Below are positions 1 to 9,907 of a DNA stretch of 64,000 bases, piece by piece (position 1 is the first letter of the stretch; every line of letters starts with the position of its first letter). The translations under genes were made by a program, and so were the position numbers. Location: contig NZ_CP033455.1 of NCBI RefSeq assembly GCF_009728835.1, positions 1-64,000 on the forward strand, written 5' to 3'. Source of the stretch: Ehrlichia ruminantium (GTDB lineage Bacteria > Pseudomonadota > Alphaproteobacteria > Rickettsiales > Anaplasmataceae). The notes under the pieces are model-generated. The model did no database searches, had not been told where the DNA came from, and saw only the letters and a program-made list of their open reading frames with translations.

Positions 1-88
1 TTTTTTTTTAAATATTTTTTGATGTATCTTAAAAAGAATAAGAAAGAATTAATCAATAATACTCAATTTATATAAAAATGGAAAAATT

Positions 89-1096
89 ATGAAAATAGGA
101 ATAAATGGATTAGGACGTATAGGAAGATGTTTAATAAGATGCATATACGAAAACTATTCTATGTATAATGGCACATTAGAATTATCTGCATTAAATGGAT
201 CAACACTACCAGAAACACATGCACATCTTATTCAATATGACTCAATCCATGGGAAATTTCCACACGATGTAACCTATGGAAAAGACTATATTTTCATAAA
301 CAACACAAAAATTCCATTATCAACAGAAAAAGACCCTAAAAACATTCCATGGAAGGAGCATAATATAGACATAGTACTAGAATGTACAGGAAAATTTAAT
401 AAAAAATCTTTAGCAGAAGAACATATCAATTCAATAGTAAAAAAAGTTATAGTTTCAGCTCCTATGGAAAATTCCGATATAACACTTGTATATGGTGTAA
501 ATAATGAAATACTCAAAAAAGAACACAAAGTAATCTCGGCTGGATCATGTACAACAAATTGTATAGCACCCATCCTGAAGATAATGCATGATACTATAGG
601 AATAAAAAATGGATTCCTAACAACTATACATTCATATACAAATGATCAAAATCTAGTAGACAACAATCATAAAGATTTAAGAAGAGCAAGAGCATCCGCA
701 CTATCAATGATACCAACAACAACAGGAGCTACAAAAACTATTAATTCAATAATACCAGAACTCAAAGGAAAACTTAACGGAACAGCAATACGCGTACCCA
801 CACCAAATGTTTCCATGATAGATTTAGTTTTTAATTCAATTAAATCAACTAATACTAATGAGATAAACAGCATAATAAAAGAATTTTCACAAAATTCAAA
901 AGTAATTAATATAACAGACAAGAAGCTAGTTTCTATAGATTTCTGTCATAGTACATACAGTGCAATAGTAGATGCTAATGAAACATATGTCACAGATAAC
1001 AACTTATGTCGAATAGCTGCATGGTATGATAATGAATGGGCATTTGCCATGAGAATGTTAGATATTGCATGTTTGCTATCACAATATATTAACTAG
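89..1096 (+). CDS. gap: Glyceraldehyde-3-phosphate dehydrogenase, type I
   Basis: This 335-residue protein is a full-length NAD(P)-dependent GAPDH, which interconverts glyceraldehyde 3-phosphate and 1,3-bisphosphoglycerate in the cytosol. The N-terminal Rossmann fold starts with INGLGRIGR (residues 5-13). The active-site cysteine lies in SAGSCTTNC (Cys154) and the catalytic histidine in TTIHSYTND (about His181). The C-terminal WYDNEWAFAMRM block is typical of the family. A GGAAAA stretch lies just upstream of the ATG. The next enzyme of the pathway, pgk, is about 41 kb away in this window. Ehrlichia lack a complete glycolysis, so the pair probably serves gluconeogenesis; that is known of the group and not read from this sequence. 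Confidence 0.96.
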   Translation: MKIGINGLGRIGRCLIRCIYENYSMYNGTLELSALNGSTLPETHAHLIQYDSIHGKFPHDVTYGKDYIFINNTKIPLSTEKDPKNIPWKEHNIDIVLECTGKFNKKSLAEEHINSIVKKVIVSAPMENSDITLVYGVNNEILKKEHKVISAGSCTTNCIAPILKIMHDTIGIKNGFLTTIHSYTNDQNLVDNNHKDLRRARASALSMIPTTTGATKTINSIIPELKGKLNGTAIRVPTPNVSMIDLVFNSIKSTNTNEINSIIKEFSQNSKVINITDKKLVSIDFCHSTYSAIVDANETYVTDNNLCRIAAWYDNEWAFAMRMLDIACLLSQYIN

Positions 1097-2137
1097 AAAA
1101 CAAGCATTTTAATACTTTAAAGTTATTAATAAGGATAAACATACAATTCCCATGTTAATTTCTATTTCAATTACCTCTACCTATCAATAATACTATATAT
1201 TGTATTACTAAGTAGGTAATGCTAACAACTTTAACTAAAAAACAAAAACTATATAAAGTAATAAAAAATACAACTATTTACATTAGTTTTTATAATATAT
1301 TAAGATAATTTTATATTTTAATTGCTGTTATATATAACAAAACAATAATTTGAACATACTAAATAAAAAAGGTAAATTTAGCATACATTTAACCTATATT
1401 CCAATATAACAGAACATGTACTACACAACATATAATCTCATACCTAATATTTTTCTTTTATAAATATCTACTAATAAGTTATTACATAGATAAAAGATAA
1501 AACTTTATGTACAAATAATATAGAGAATATCATATACACTACAAGTAACATTAAAATTTACTTACTATATCAAAATTATGTAATAGATTGGTTAAAAAAA
1601 AGTAGCAATTTTTATATTGTTAACAATTACTACAAAACTTCACATATTATAGTTCACGTTAAATTACAATGTCATATCGTTATTATCTAAAAAATATCAA
1701 GTGTCAGTGACTTTTTACAATACGACACTATACTTCCATGTTTATTAATATTTAAATTAATAGTATAAGATTGAATCATAATCAATAATGCAGTACCTAT
1801 GTAAAAATACAAATTCACAAAATAAAAAACATCTCTTTGTATATAAGTTCAATCTACTGAAATATACGATATAACTAGCAAGTTATTACTAATTTTTACT
1901 ATTCTATAATTGTATAATACACTAGGTTATTACAGAAGTAATATATAAAATGTACTATTCTTTACAAAAGATAATTAGTAATATCATTAAAAAAAAATTA
2001 TAATTAAACGTTCATATTCTCATCAGTGTAACACAGACTTATCACATACAAAATTTTATACAAGATTATCAAATGTAAAATACGTCATGACTACTATTCA
2101 AATAAGTTACATAAAGAACACAGTATAGTTAATAACA
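1097..2137. other. Gene-free AT-rich gap between gap and elbB-like gene
   Basis: About 1 kb with no credible reading frame, tRNA or obvious repeat on either strand. The plus strand is rich in A and C. Gaps of this size are common in the window and resemble the expanded or decayed intergenic DNA of Ehrlichia. Confidence 0.6.
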
Positions 2138-2800
2138 CTAATTTTTTAACGAATTTACCATAGATGATATCATATCTTGTATACCTAAATACACATTATA
2201 AAGAGTGTCATTTCTCATGTATGCAGAACAAGAAAATATTCTATTAACCTCATCTCGTACAGATTTTATAGTCGGACAGTCAACATGAACTCCTCCTAAC
2301 TTATTTATTAAGCCATCAGAATCCTCACCTATGGTTACTTTAATTTTTGCAACATCTTTCAATGATGCAACTAATACTGCAGGTGATATACAAACTGCTC
2401 CTATTGGTTTATTAGCATTGTAAAATTTTAAAATAGCATTTTTAAAATTAGACAATACATAACTATTATCTCCATCACCATCAAATAAGTTAGAAAAGTT
2501 TTTTGCTACACCATAACCACCAGGGATTACCAACATATCAAATTCTTCAGGATTTATTTCTTCTATATCATATATAGATCCTCTCGCTATCCTAGCAGAC
2601 TCTACCAAAATATTTCTAACCTCTATTGTAGTTTTTTTATTGTAATGGTCCACAACATGCTTTTGATCATTATTTGGAGCAAAACATTTAAATTTTACAT
2701 TATGCCTATCAAGTTCAAGCATAACTAAAACAGCTTCTCTAATTTCTGAACCATCCATATGGCCACATCCAGCCAAAATCACAGCAGAACTTAATACCAT
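2138..2800 (-). CDS. elbB: ElbB/ES1-type glyoxalase-like DJ-1/PfpI family protein
   Basis: The protein belongs to the class I glutamine amidotransferase-like (DJ-1/PfpI) superfamily, ElbB branch, formerly called isoprenoid biosynthesis protein with amidotransferase-like domain. Recognisable blocks are AVILAGCGHMDGSEI at the N-terminus, the LVIPGGYGVAKNFS loop in the middle, and the nucleophile-elbow region GAVCISPAVL with its cysteine. A longer frame could begin at a TTG 12 bases upstream. I prefer the ATG at 2800 because GGAG sits 6 bases before it. The gene stands alone, divergent from proC. The physiological reaction is uncertain; the E. coli homologue has weak glyoxalase activity. Confidence 0.85.
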   Translation of the reverse strand: MVLSSAVILAGCGHMDGSEIREAVLVMLELDRHNVKFKCFAPNNDQKHVVDHYNKKTTIEVRNILVESARIARGSIYDIEEINPEEFDMLVIPGGYGVAKNFSNLFDGDGDNSYVLSNFKNAILKFYNANKPIGAVCISPAVLVASLKDVAKIKVTIGEDSDGLINKLGGVHVDCPTIKSVRDEVNRIFSCSAYMRNDTLYNVYLGIQDMISSMVNSLKN

Positions 2801-2917
2801 AAAACTCTCCAAATTCTAATTTCAACTTGCAGAATTGTATACTAATTAATCTATATTTCACAAACTTATTTAATCATATATACTCACATACATTATAAAA
2901 TTATTAACATATAAGCT

Positions 2918-3736
2918 ATGAATATACTTTTAATAGGATGCGGTAACTTAGGAAGCATATTACTAAATAAATGGTCAACAAATGATCAAATATCAAAAAT
3001 AGTAGTAGTACAACCTAGCTTATCAAAAAAAAATGATTTCAATATCACAAATAAAATCACATTTGTAAGAGATCATAAAGAGATTAGCAAAAACTTCATA
3101 CCTCAAACTGTAGTTATAGCTATAAAACCCCAACAAGTTAGTGATGTTATACCAAACTACAAAATGTACAGTAAGTCTGCATCTTTTGTATCATTATGTG
3201 CAGGTCTTGATATAGACTTTATAAAAAAAAACTTAGATCATACAACAAAAATAATTCGTGTAATGCCCAACATTGCTATGTCATTAGGTGAGAGTGTTAA
3301 CCTCTCTTATATGGAAGAAGAAATAGAACAAGAAAAACAAAAAATACATATATTATTTAATGAAACAGGATTACTTTATTGGCTAACAAAAGAAGATATC
3401 TTTGATAAACTATCTCCTATAACAGGTTCCGGACCAGCATATTTCTTTTCCCTAGCTGAAGAACTAGTAAAAAACACAATGAAAGCAGGTATAAAAGAAG
3501 AAGATGCAATAAAACTTGTCTCACAAACATTTATAGGAAGTGCTAAGCTTTTAGAAACAAGAAAAAGTAGTATTAACAATCTTATATCATCAGTAACAAG
3601 CCGTGGAGGAATTACACAGGCAGCATTAGAGATCCTAAATTCACATTTACCCAATATAATAAGCTCATCATTAAAAGCTGCTATGGAGAGACTAGTATAC
3701 CTTAAAAGTTTAGGTAATAATAAAAAAAACACATAA
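2918..3736 (+). CDS. proC: Pyrroline-5-carboxylate reductase
   Basis: This 272-residue protein carries out the last step of proline synthesis, NAD(P)H-dependent reduction of pyrroline-5-carboxylate. The dinucleotide-binding motif GCGNLGS is at the extreme N-terminus. The dimerisation domain in the C-terminal half shows the signature ITGSGPAYFFSLAEEL and a SRGGITQAALE block. Length matches the family. The gene is transcribed away from the elbB-like gene, and the 117-base gap between them probably holds both promoters. A single-enzyme proline step with no neighbouring proA/proB fits a bacterium that takes up precursors from its host; that last point is inference. Confidence 0.93.
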   Translation: MNILLIGCGNLGSILLNKWSTNDQISKIVVVQPSLSKKNDFNITNKITFVRDHKEISKNFIPQTVVIAIKPQQVSDVIPNYKMYSKSASFVSLCAGLDIDFIKKNLDHTTKIIRVMPNIAMSLGESVNLSYMEEEIEQEKQKIHILFNETGLLYWLTKEDIFDKLSPITGSGPAYFFSLAEELVKNTMKAGIKEEDAIKLVSQTFIGSAKLLETRKSSINNLISSVTSRGGITQAALEILNSHLPNIISSSLKAAMERLVYLKSLGNNKKNT

Positions 3737-3969
3737 TTAAAGTATACAAATTCCAAAAAGTTAAGAAAATTTTTTAGCTATCTATATAATGCTACTATAC
3801 AATTAATTGCATTATGTAATTTTATAACATTAATTATATTTATATGTCCATTACTTAAGTTTTTTTAAATATAATTGCACAATGTTAGTGCTACATAATT
3901 ACAATAAACTCGTAATTCACATAGTTTTTTCTTAATAGAAAACAAAAAAGATTACCTATTAATTTTTAT

Positions 3970-3997
3970 TTGATATTTATTTCAACTAAACTATAAT
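3970..3997 (+). promoter_or_regulatory. Sigma-70-type promoter of the SRP RNA gene
   Basis: TTGATA at 3970-3975 and TATAAT at 3992-3997 are separated by 16 bases and lie 5 bases before the first paired base of the SRP RNA. It is the clearest consensus promoter in the window. Confidence 0.7.
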
Positions 3998-4000
3998 AGT

Positions 4001-4089
4001 CTGGGTAACATGAGCAAGGTACTTGTGAAGCCGGTCAGGTTAGAAATAAAGCAGCCGTAGCATTGTTTCTTTGGGTTGTGTTACCCATT
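4001..4089 (+). ncRNA. ffs: Signal recognition particle RNA (4.5S-like, bacterial small type)
   Basis: The apical hairpin carries the universal SRP core: GTCAGG, a GAAA tetraloop and AGCAGCC at about 4034-4056, with the same spacing as the E. coli 4.5S RNA. The two ends pair over 8 bases (GGGTAACA at 4003-4010 with TGTTACCC at 4079-4086), and a T-rich run follows. The RNA binds Ffh and targets nascent membrane proteins. It sits directly upstream of dnaX, whose longest possible frame would run into it. That argues for the shorter dnaX start. Confidence 0.93.
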
Positions 4090-4109
4090 TTTTGTTTTAT
4101 CATTACAAC

Positions 4110-5570
4110 ATGAGCTTTGCACTAAAGTATAGGCCTAACAACTTTAAAGATCTTATAGGACAAGATGTTTTAGTCCGTGTATTACATAATGCATTTCATT
4201 TAGATAAAATACCACAATCTATTCTTTTAACTGGAAGTAGTGGAATAGGTAAAACTACTGCAGCAAGAATAATATCAATGTGTTTAAATTGCATTTCTGG
4301 ACCAACATCCACCCCATGCAACACATGTAAGAACTGCGTTTCTATAAAAAATTTTAATCACCCAGATGTAATAGAAATAGATGCAGCAAGTAATACCAGC
4401 ATAGAAGATGTGAAAGTCATACTAGAAAATTCTCATTATGTGCCTATTACTTCAAAATTTAAAGTATATATAATAGATGAAGTACATATGCTATCTAACA
4501 GTGCATTTAATGCTTTACTCAAAGTATTAGAAGAACCAGCACCTTATGTAAAGTTTATCTTAGCAACTACAGAAGTAAAAAAGATACCTGTAACTATAAT
4601 TTCAAGATGCCAAAGATTTGATCTACAAAGAATAACTACAGATAACATAGTAAATCATTTAAAAGCAATAGCAAAAGAAGAAAATATTTCGTTTGATGAA
4701 GAAAGCATAAAATTAATAGCTTATAACTCTGATGGTTCTATGCGTAATGCATTATCTCTATTAGAACAATCTGCAATATATAGTAATAAAACTCTATCAG
4801 AAGAAAACACAAAAAAAATGTTAGGTTATGTAAGTAGACATACATTATTAAAAGTAATAGAATTTATAGTAAATGGTAACACAGCAGAAGCTTTAAATAA
4901 ATTTGAAGAAGTTTGTAGTTCTCATTCTCCCGTTATTGTACTGGATAATATTCTACAAATGATTTACGAAATATGTTATTTTTCTATTACAAAAGACAAT
5001 AACTCTTCACCTGATATTGATATTATAACACAGATACAAAATAGCAAGATTCAATCTCCTATATTTTTATCAAGATTATGGCAAATCCTTTTAAAAGGAA
5101 TACAGGAAGTTAAGTCATCAGTATGTATAAAACAAGCTGCAAATATGTTAATTATTAGGTTATGTTACTTATCAGATTTACCATCACCAAAACAAATAAT
5201 AGAAAAGCTTCAAAGTAATATAAAAGCTAATGAAAATGGGTTAGACATTAATTGCAAAATGCTACTTGCGTTGTTAAAAAATAATAATATGCAAGATTTA
5301 TATAATCAACTATCCCAGTCTAATTTAGAGATAACATACTGCAGCGACGGAACATCAAACATAATACTAACTACAATGCTTCCTAACAATTTACAACAAG
5401 AGCTATTACATTTTTTAAATAATTTAACTAGTAAAAAATGGAACATATCTATTAAAAAAAACAATAACACATGTTATAATTCACGACTTGATTCAACTAT
5501 TTCTGATATATTACAAGAATTTGATGGAGCAAAAGTCATAAATATAGAAAATATAAAGAAAGAACAATAA
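4110..5570 (+). CDS. dnaX: DNA polymerase III subunit gamma/tau
   Basis: This is the clamp-loader ATPase of the replicative polymerase. It begins MSFALKYRPNNFKDLIGQ, the usual family start. It shows Walker A GSSGIGKTT, a four-cysteine zinc module (CLNC, then CNTCKNC), a DEVHML Walker B, and the SRCQRF sensor/arginine-finger region. An in-frame ATG-less extension to 4071 would overlap the SRP RNA, so the ATG at 4110 is chosen (486 residues). The C-terminal part is short and low in complexity compared with the tau domain of E. coli. The gene is followed after 11 bases by ybaB, a very common bacterial pair. Confidence 0.95.
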   Translation: MSFALKYRPNNFKDLIGQDVLVRVLHNAFHLDKIPQSILLTGSSGIGKTTAARIISMCLNCISGPTSTPCNTCKNCVSIKNFNHPDVIEIDAASNTSIEDVKVILENSHYVPITSKFKVYIIDEVHMLSNSAFNALLKVLEEPAPYVKFILATTEVKKIPVTIISRCQRFDLQRITTDNIVNHLKAIAKEENISFDEESIKLIAYNSDGSMRNALSLLEQSAIYSNKTLSEENTKKMLGYVSRHTLLKVIEFIVNGNTAEALNKFEEVCSSHSPVIVLDNILQMIYEICYFSITKDNNSSPDIDIITQIQNSKIQSPIFLSRLWQILLKGIQEVKSSVCIKQAANMLIIRLCYLSDLPSPKQIIEKLQSNIKANENGLDINCKMLLALLKNNNMQDLYNQLSQSNLEITYCSDGTSNIILTTMLPNNLQQELLHFLNNLTSKKWNISIKKNNNTCYNSRLDSTISDILQEFDGAKVINIENIKKEQ

Positions 5571-5581
5571 AGGAGAACAAT

Positions 5582-5887
5582 ATGTATTCTAGTGATCAAT
5601 TATCCAACTTACAAGAGTTTATAAGAAAGAAGTTTTCTGACTTCCAAGAACATAATAAAACTCAAATTTTTGAAGGTTCATCGCTTGGTGGAAAAGTGCT
5701 AGTAAAAATTAGCATATCTAACATGGTAAACTATCAGGTTTTAGAAATAAAATTAGATCCATCTTTGTTGCAGGAAAAATCTATATTCATAGAAGATTTA
5801 ATAAAAGCAGCATTCAATGACGCATTAAAAAAGTCATCTGAACATAACAAAAATTTTGTAAGCTCTCTACTATCTTTTGGTATATAA
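5582..5887 (+). CDS. ybaB: YbaB/EbfC family nucleoid-associated protein
   Basis: This 101-residue protein matches YbaB in size and in the central block GGKVLVKISISNM, followed by a helix with LIKAAFNDALKKSSE. Family members form tweezer-shaped dimers that bind DNA with little sequence specificity. A strong ribosome-binding site (AAGGAGAA) precedes the ATG. The position 11 bases after dnaX and 6 bases before asd suggests one transcript. The function in Ehrlichia is inferred from the family. Confidence 0.9.
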   Translation: MYSSDQLSNLQEFIRKKFSDFQEHNKTQIFEGSSLGGKVLVKISISNMVNYQVLEIKLDPSLLQEKSIFIEDLIKAAFNDALKKSSEHNKNFVSSLLSFGI

Positions 5888-5893
5888 AAAGTT

Positions 5894-6907
5894 ATGAGTT
5901 ATAAGATAGCAGTAGTAGGTGCTACAGGAAATGTAGGCAGAGTTATTTTAAGTATTTTATCAAACAGCAAGTCATTCTCAACCAGTGAGGTCATAGCATT
6001 AGCATCAAAACAATCTGTTGGTAAAAAGTTAAGTTATGGAGATGATGTACTAGAAGCAAAAAATCTAGAAACTTACGACTTTAGTGGAACAGATATAGCA
6101 ATTTTTTCAGCTGGATCTTCAATATCACAACAATATGCAAAATTAGCTGCAAATAAAGGATGTATAGTTATAGATAATACTTCCTTCTTTCGTATGGAAA
6201 AAGACATTCCACTAGTAATACCAGAAATTAACCCAGAAGATATTGCAAATTACAATAAACACAATATCATTGCCAATCCAAATTGTTCAACTATTCAGAT
6301 GCTTCTAGTTTTAAAACCTCTACACGACATATCAAAAATAAAGAGAGTTGTTGTATCAACATATCAGTCAGTTTCTGGTGCAGGTAAATCTGCTATGGAT
6401 GAGCTTTTTCTACAAACAAAAGGTACATTCATGAATCAAAATATTAGTCCTCAAAAATTCACAAAGAGAATCGCTTTCAATTGTATTCCACATATAGACA
6501 TCTTTATGGAAGACGGTTCAACAAAAGAAGAATGGAAAATGTCTGTAGAAACAAAAAAGATATTAGATGAAAATATAGAAGTAACTGCAACTTGTGTTAG
6601 GGTACCAGTTTTTGTATCTCATTCTGAATCATTAAATATTGAATTTTTATCTGAAATTTCTGAAGAAGAAGCTTATGAAGCATTAGAAAATGCACCAGGA
6701 GTAATATTATTAGATAGAAGAGAAGATGGAGGCTATGCAACACCACTAGACTGTGTACATGAGGATGAAGTGTATGTTTCAAGATTAAGAAAAGATAGTA
6801 CAATTAAATATGGATTAAATATGTGGTTAGTAAGTGATAACTTAAGAAAGGGCGCAGCATTAAATGCTGTACAAATAGCTGAATTATTGGTTAAACACCA
6901 TATTTAA
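5894..6907 (+). CDS. asd: Aspartate-semialdehyde dehydrogenase
   Basis: This 337-residue enzyme reduces aspartyl phosphate to aspartate semialdehyde, the branch point to diaminopimelate and threonine/methionine. It shows the N-terminal VVGATGNVGR dinucleotide-binding motif, the catalytic cysteine in IIANPNCSTIQM (near residue 134), and a C-terminal region ending with WLVSDNLRKGAALNAVQIAE, all usual for the family. It is the third gene of the dnaX-ybaB-asd string. Two later enzymes of the diaminopimelate branch, dapD and dapF, are elsewhere in this window, consistent with meso-diaminopimelate being made. Confidence 0.95.
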   Translation: MSYKIAVVGATGNVGRVILSILSNSKSFSTSEVIALASKQSVGKKLSYGDDVLEAKNLETYDFSGTDIAIFSAGSSISQQYAKLAANKGCIVIDNTSFFRMEKDIPLVIPEINPEDIANYNKHNIIANPNCSTIQMLLVLKPLHDISKIKRVVVSTYQSVSGAGKSAMDELFLQTKGTFMNQNISPQKFTKRIAFNCIPHIDIFMEDGSTKEEWKMSVETKKILDENIEVTATCVRVPVFVSHSESLNIEFLSEISEEEAYEALENAPGVILLDRREDGGYATPLDCVHEDEVYVSRLRKDSTIKYGLNMWLVSDNLRKGAALNAVQIAELLVKHHI

Positions 6908-8339
6908 TTCAGCATATATGTTCATTATTGAAATAAATGTAAGTAAGCTAGTATAAAAGTATTGGCAAATCAAAAAACACATTATACATGTTTTGATAGT
7001 ATTAATCTTTAAACAGTATCAGCAATTATATTACATGATATAAGCATGTAGAAACAAATTAAATTATCTTTAATAGGACAATTAATTTTTCATAAATATA
7101 ACATTAGCATAACAAAAAAACTAAATATATATTTAGTTTTTTTACTTCTCATACATTATCTTCATAACTTAACTTTTTACCAAAAGATTGTTTTAATTCC
7201 AATGCTATAACTTTATTAATAAACAAATGTTTCACATGAAACATAACATAAAACACATTAGTTAATATTCAACCATGTTCTACTAAATTAATATAAAATG
7301 GCAGTACATCCAAATTATTAAAAAAAACAAATATAAAACTATTACAAGTACTATACAAAATGTCACAATTAATGTATAAAACACACAGTTATAGTGTTAT
7401 TATAACTAAGGAAAACACATTATAAATGCACTGCAATTACAACCTATTATAAAAAATTACTTAAAGACATAGACTATTATACTTTTAAAGTCGTTAACAG
7501 TATTGTGTAAATAACAGTGCAATCAATTTTACTCACAACAAGATAACTTAAAATAAACTAATTTGTTGCTAATCGTATGCCTGTCATTAAAAACAATTAA
7601 GCTTAGTAATAATACAACTGTTACTTATATTCTACTTAATAAAAGCTTTTTTACTTTCAACAACTTATAAATAATTCTACTATTTATTTTACAATATATT
7701 GATATCCAATACTTAAAATGAAAATTTCTCAAGCAAAATAATTGATTTTACTTTCTAAATCATTCATTAACAAACATTCTTCACTTAAATTATAAGTCTT
7801 TATTTCCCTACATAATTTGACTTTACTACATTATAAATCAATCCTGTATGAGACTATTGAAACACTTATCAGTCGTAACTAGCAATTCTACTTGTGTCAC
7901 TTTTCTACAAATTCCTCTATTAAATACATAACAAATTAGTTCAACACACAAGAAATACATAATGCATCACTAACAATACAACTTAAAACAAAACAATAAC
8001 AAATACAAAAAATATAAATTTTGATATTATATTTAAAATGATAAAGTCAATAACAAACATACATATTTTTATAGACCCATTAGTAACACATATTATAACA
8101 CCATAAAAAATTATTAGGTGCATATACACACTTATAGTGTCACCTCATAATAATATTTATAATTGTCACTAACAAAGTCTTGAATATTAATTTATATAAT
8201 TTTATATGCATCCAGTGTCAGCGTAAAATAGAAATATGTATATATATTATACAAGAATATTAACTTCAAACTAAAACAGTATAATTTATCAATATAGTAC
8301 TGATAACTCTATATAAAATACTAAAAACATACTTACTTA
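6908..8339. other. Long gene-free gap between asd and metK
   Basis: About 1.4 kb with no credible gene. The only structured element I see is a perfect 30-base palindrome at 7114-7143, listed separately. The gap lies between two convergent genes, so no promoter is required here. Confidence 0.6.
7114..7143. terminator. Perfect 30-bp palindrome, possible bidirectional terminator
   Basis: Seven A, then CTAAATAT with its exact complement, then seven T form a perfect 30-base dyad about 200 bases past asd. On either strand it could form a hairpin flanked by an A run and a T run. That layout suits a bidirectional factor-independent terminator between convergent genes, although the stem has little GC. 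Confidence 0.4.
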
Positions 8340-9545
8340 TTATATATAAGCATGACATATATTATTATTAAGACTAAATTTACGGCCTATTTGTAAAGCG
8401 AAATCTTCTTTTTCCCATGAAAAATTCCCATTTGCATCAGGAACCCTACCAAAATGTCCATAACAAGATGTTAATTTATAAATAGGATTAAGTAACGACA
8501 AACGATTACATATCCCATAAGGAGACAAATCCACATTATCTATTATAAAATCTTTGATTTCATTATCACCGATTATACCTGTACCAAAAGTATTAACATA
8601 AAAAGAAGTAGGAGATGAAATTCCAATAGCATATGATATTTGTACTAAACATTGAGTAGCCAACTTAGCAGAAACTATATTCTTAGCCAAATAACGAGCC
8701 ATATAAGCAGCAGATCTATCTACTTTACTTGGATCCTTTCCAGAAAATGCCCCACCACCATGAGGTACATGTCCACCATAAGTATCTATCATGATTTTAC
8801 GACCTGTTAATCCACAATCTCCTACTGGACCACCTACCACAAATCTACCTGTTGTATTAACTAAAAAATTACTATCAAAACACATCCATCCTTTAGGTAA
8901 TGACTTATTAACATAAGGGTATACAATATCTCTAACTTGGCTTTGACTAATATATTCAGGATGCTGTATAGAAAGTACAATATTAGATACCCCAACGGGT
9001 ATATTATCTTCATACATTAATGTAATTTGCGTTTTCGCATCTGGTCCAAGTCTTGGTATTTCACAATCTTTTACCGCTTTCATAATATTTTTTAAAATCA
9101 TATGAGAATAAAAAATTGAAGCAGGCATAAAGGCTTCTGTTTCATCTATAGCATATCCATAAACAATACCTTGATCACCAGCACCTTGATTTTTACCAGA
9201 GTTAACTCCAACAACTATGTCTGGAGATTGTTCATGTATTAAGATTTCAATATCAACATTTTCCCAATGAAAACCATCTTGTTCATAACCTATCTCTTTT
9301 ATTACACCTCTAGTTATAGATTCTATAACAGAATTATCAATATTAACTCCACAAATTTCACCAGCAATAAAAACCTTATTCTTTGTAACTAAAGTTTCAA
9401 TAGCAGTATGTACAAATGGATTTAACGATATATAATAATCAAGTATTGCATCGGATATCTGATCTGCAACTTTATCAGGGTGCCCACTGGAAACAGACTC
9501 ACTAGTTATAATATAACTAGGCGGGCAATTCTTATAATAAAACAT
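8340..9545 (-). CDS. metK: S-adenosylmethionine synthetase
   Basis: This 401-residue enzyme makes SAM from methionine and ATP. It shows the ATP-binding GHPDKVADQ near residue 21, the loop GAGDQGIVYG at 121-130, and the glycine-rich motif GGGAFSGKDPSKVDRS in the last third. All three are signatures of the family and length is normal. SAM is needed by the methyltransferases in this window (bioC-like and the TPR-methyltransferase). I found no SAM riboswitch upstream. Confidence 0.96.
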   Translation of the reverse strand: MFYYKNCPPSYIITSESVSSGHPDKVADQISDAILDYYISLNPFVHTAIETLVTKNKVFIAGEICGVNIDNSVIESITRGVIKEIGYEQDGFHWENVDIEILIHEQSPDIVVGVNSGKNQGAGDQGIVYGYAIDETEAFMPASIFYSHMILKNIMKAVKDCEIPRLGPDAKTQITLMYEDNIPVGVSNIVLSIQHPEYISQSQVRDIVYPYVNKSLPKGWMCFDSNFLVNTTGRFVVGGPVGDCGLTGRKIMIDTYGGHVPHGGGAFSGKDPSKVDRSAAYMARYLAKNIVSAKLATQCLVQISYAIGISSPTSFYVNTFGTGIIGDNEIKDFIIDNVDLSPYGICNRLSLLNPIYKLTSCYGHFGRVPDANGNFSWEKEDFALQIGRKFSLNNNICHAYI

Positions 9546-9733
9546 GTTAAAAACATAAATCTAAAGACTTTTATAGTACCAAATATGAAATTAATAAACA
9601 ATATTATAATAAATTACCTAACAGTACTTCAAGTCAATTATTAACATAAATGTCTTATCATATTAGCTTACAATAAACATATAATAATCGCTAAAATGAC
9701 TACAACCAGCAGCAACAGAATCAACCTACAAGC

Positions 9734-9761
9734 TTGACAAATATGTTAATTAAAGTACCAT
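9734..9761 (+). promoter_or_regulatory. Promoter of tRNA-Arg
   Basis: TTGACA at 9734-9739 is a perfect -35 box. After 16 bases comes TACCAT at 9756-9761 as a -10 box, 15 bases before the mature tRNA start. Confidence 0.5.
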
Positions 9762-9776
9762 TACATCAGCTATATT

Positions 9777-9853
9777 GTGTCCGTAGCTCAGCTGGATAGA
9801 GCATCAGCCTTCTAAGTTGTTGGTCAGGGGTTCGAATCCCTTCGGACACACCA
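9777..9853 (+). tRNA. tRNA-Arg (anticodon TCT)
   Basis: The acceptor stem pairs GTGTCCG with CGGACAC. The D arm is GCTC/GAGC, the anticodon loop is CTTCTAA (anticodon TCT, reading AGA), and the T loop is TTCGAAT. The 3' CCA is encoded at 9851-9853. AGA is the expected main arginine codon in AT-rich DNA. It lies between the divergent metK and ubiH genes. Confidence 0.95.
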
Positions 9854-9907
9854 TAACTTAAAATAAGTACCTACTCTTTTAACATTTTTATACACTATAG
9901 TACTTAT

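Noticed and set aside
9546-9776. SAM riboswitch upstream of metK
   Set aside because: I searched for the conserved core by eye and saw nothing convincing.
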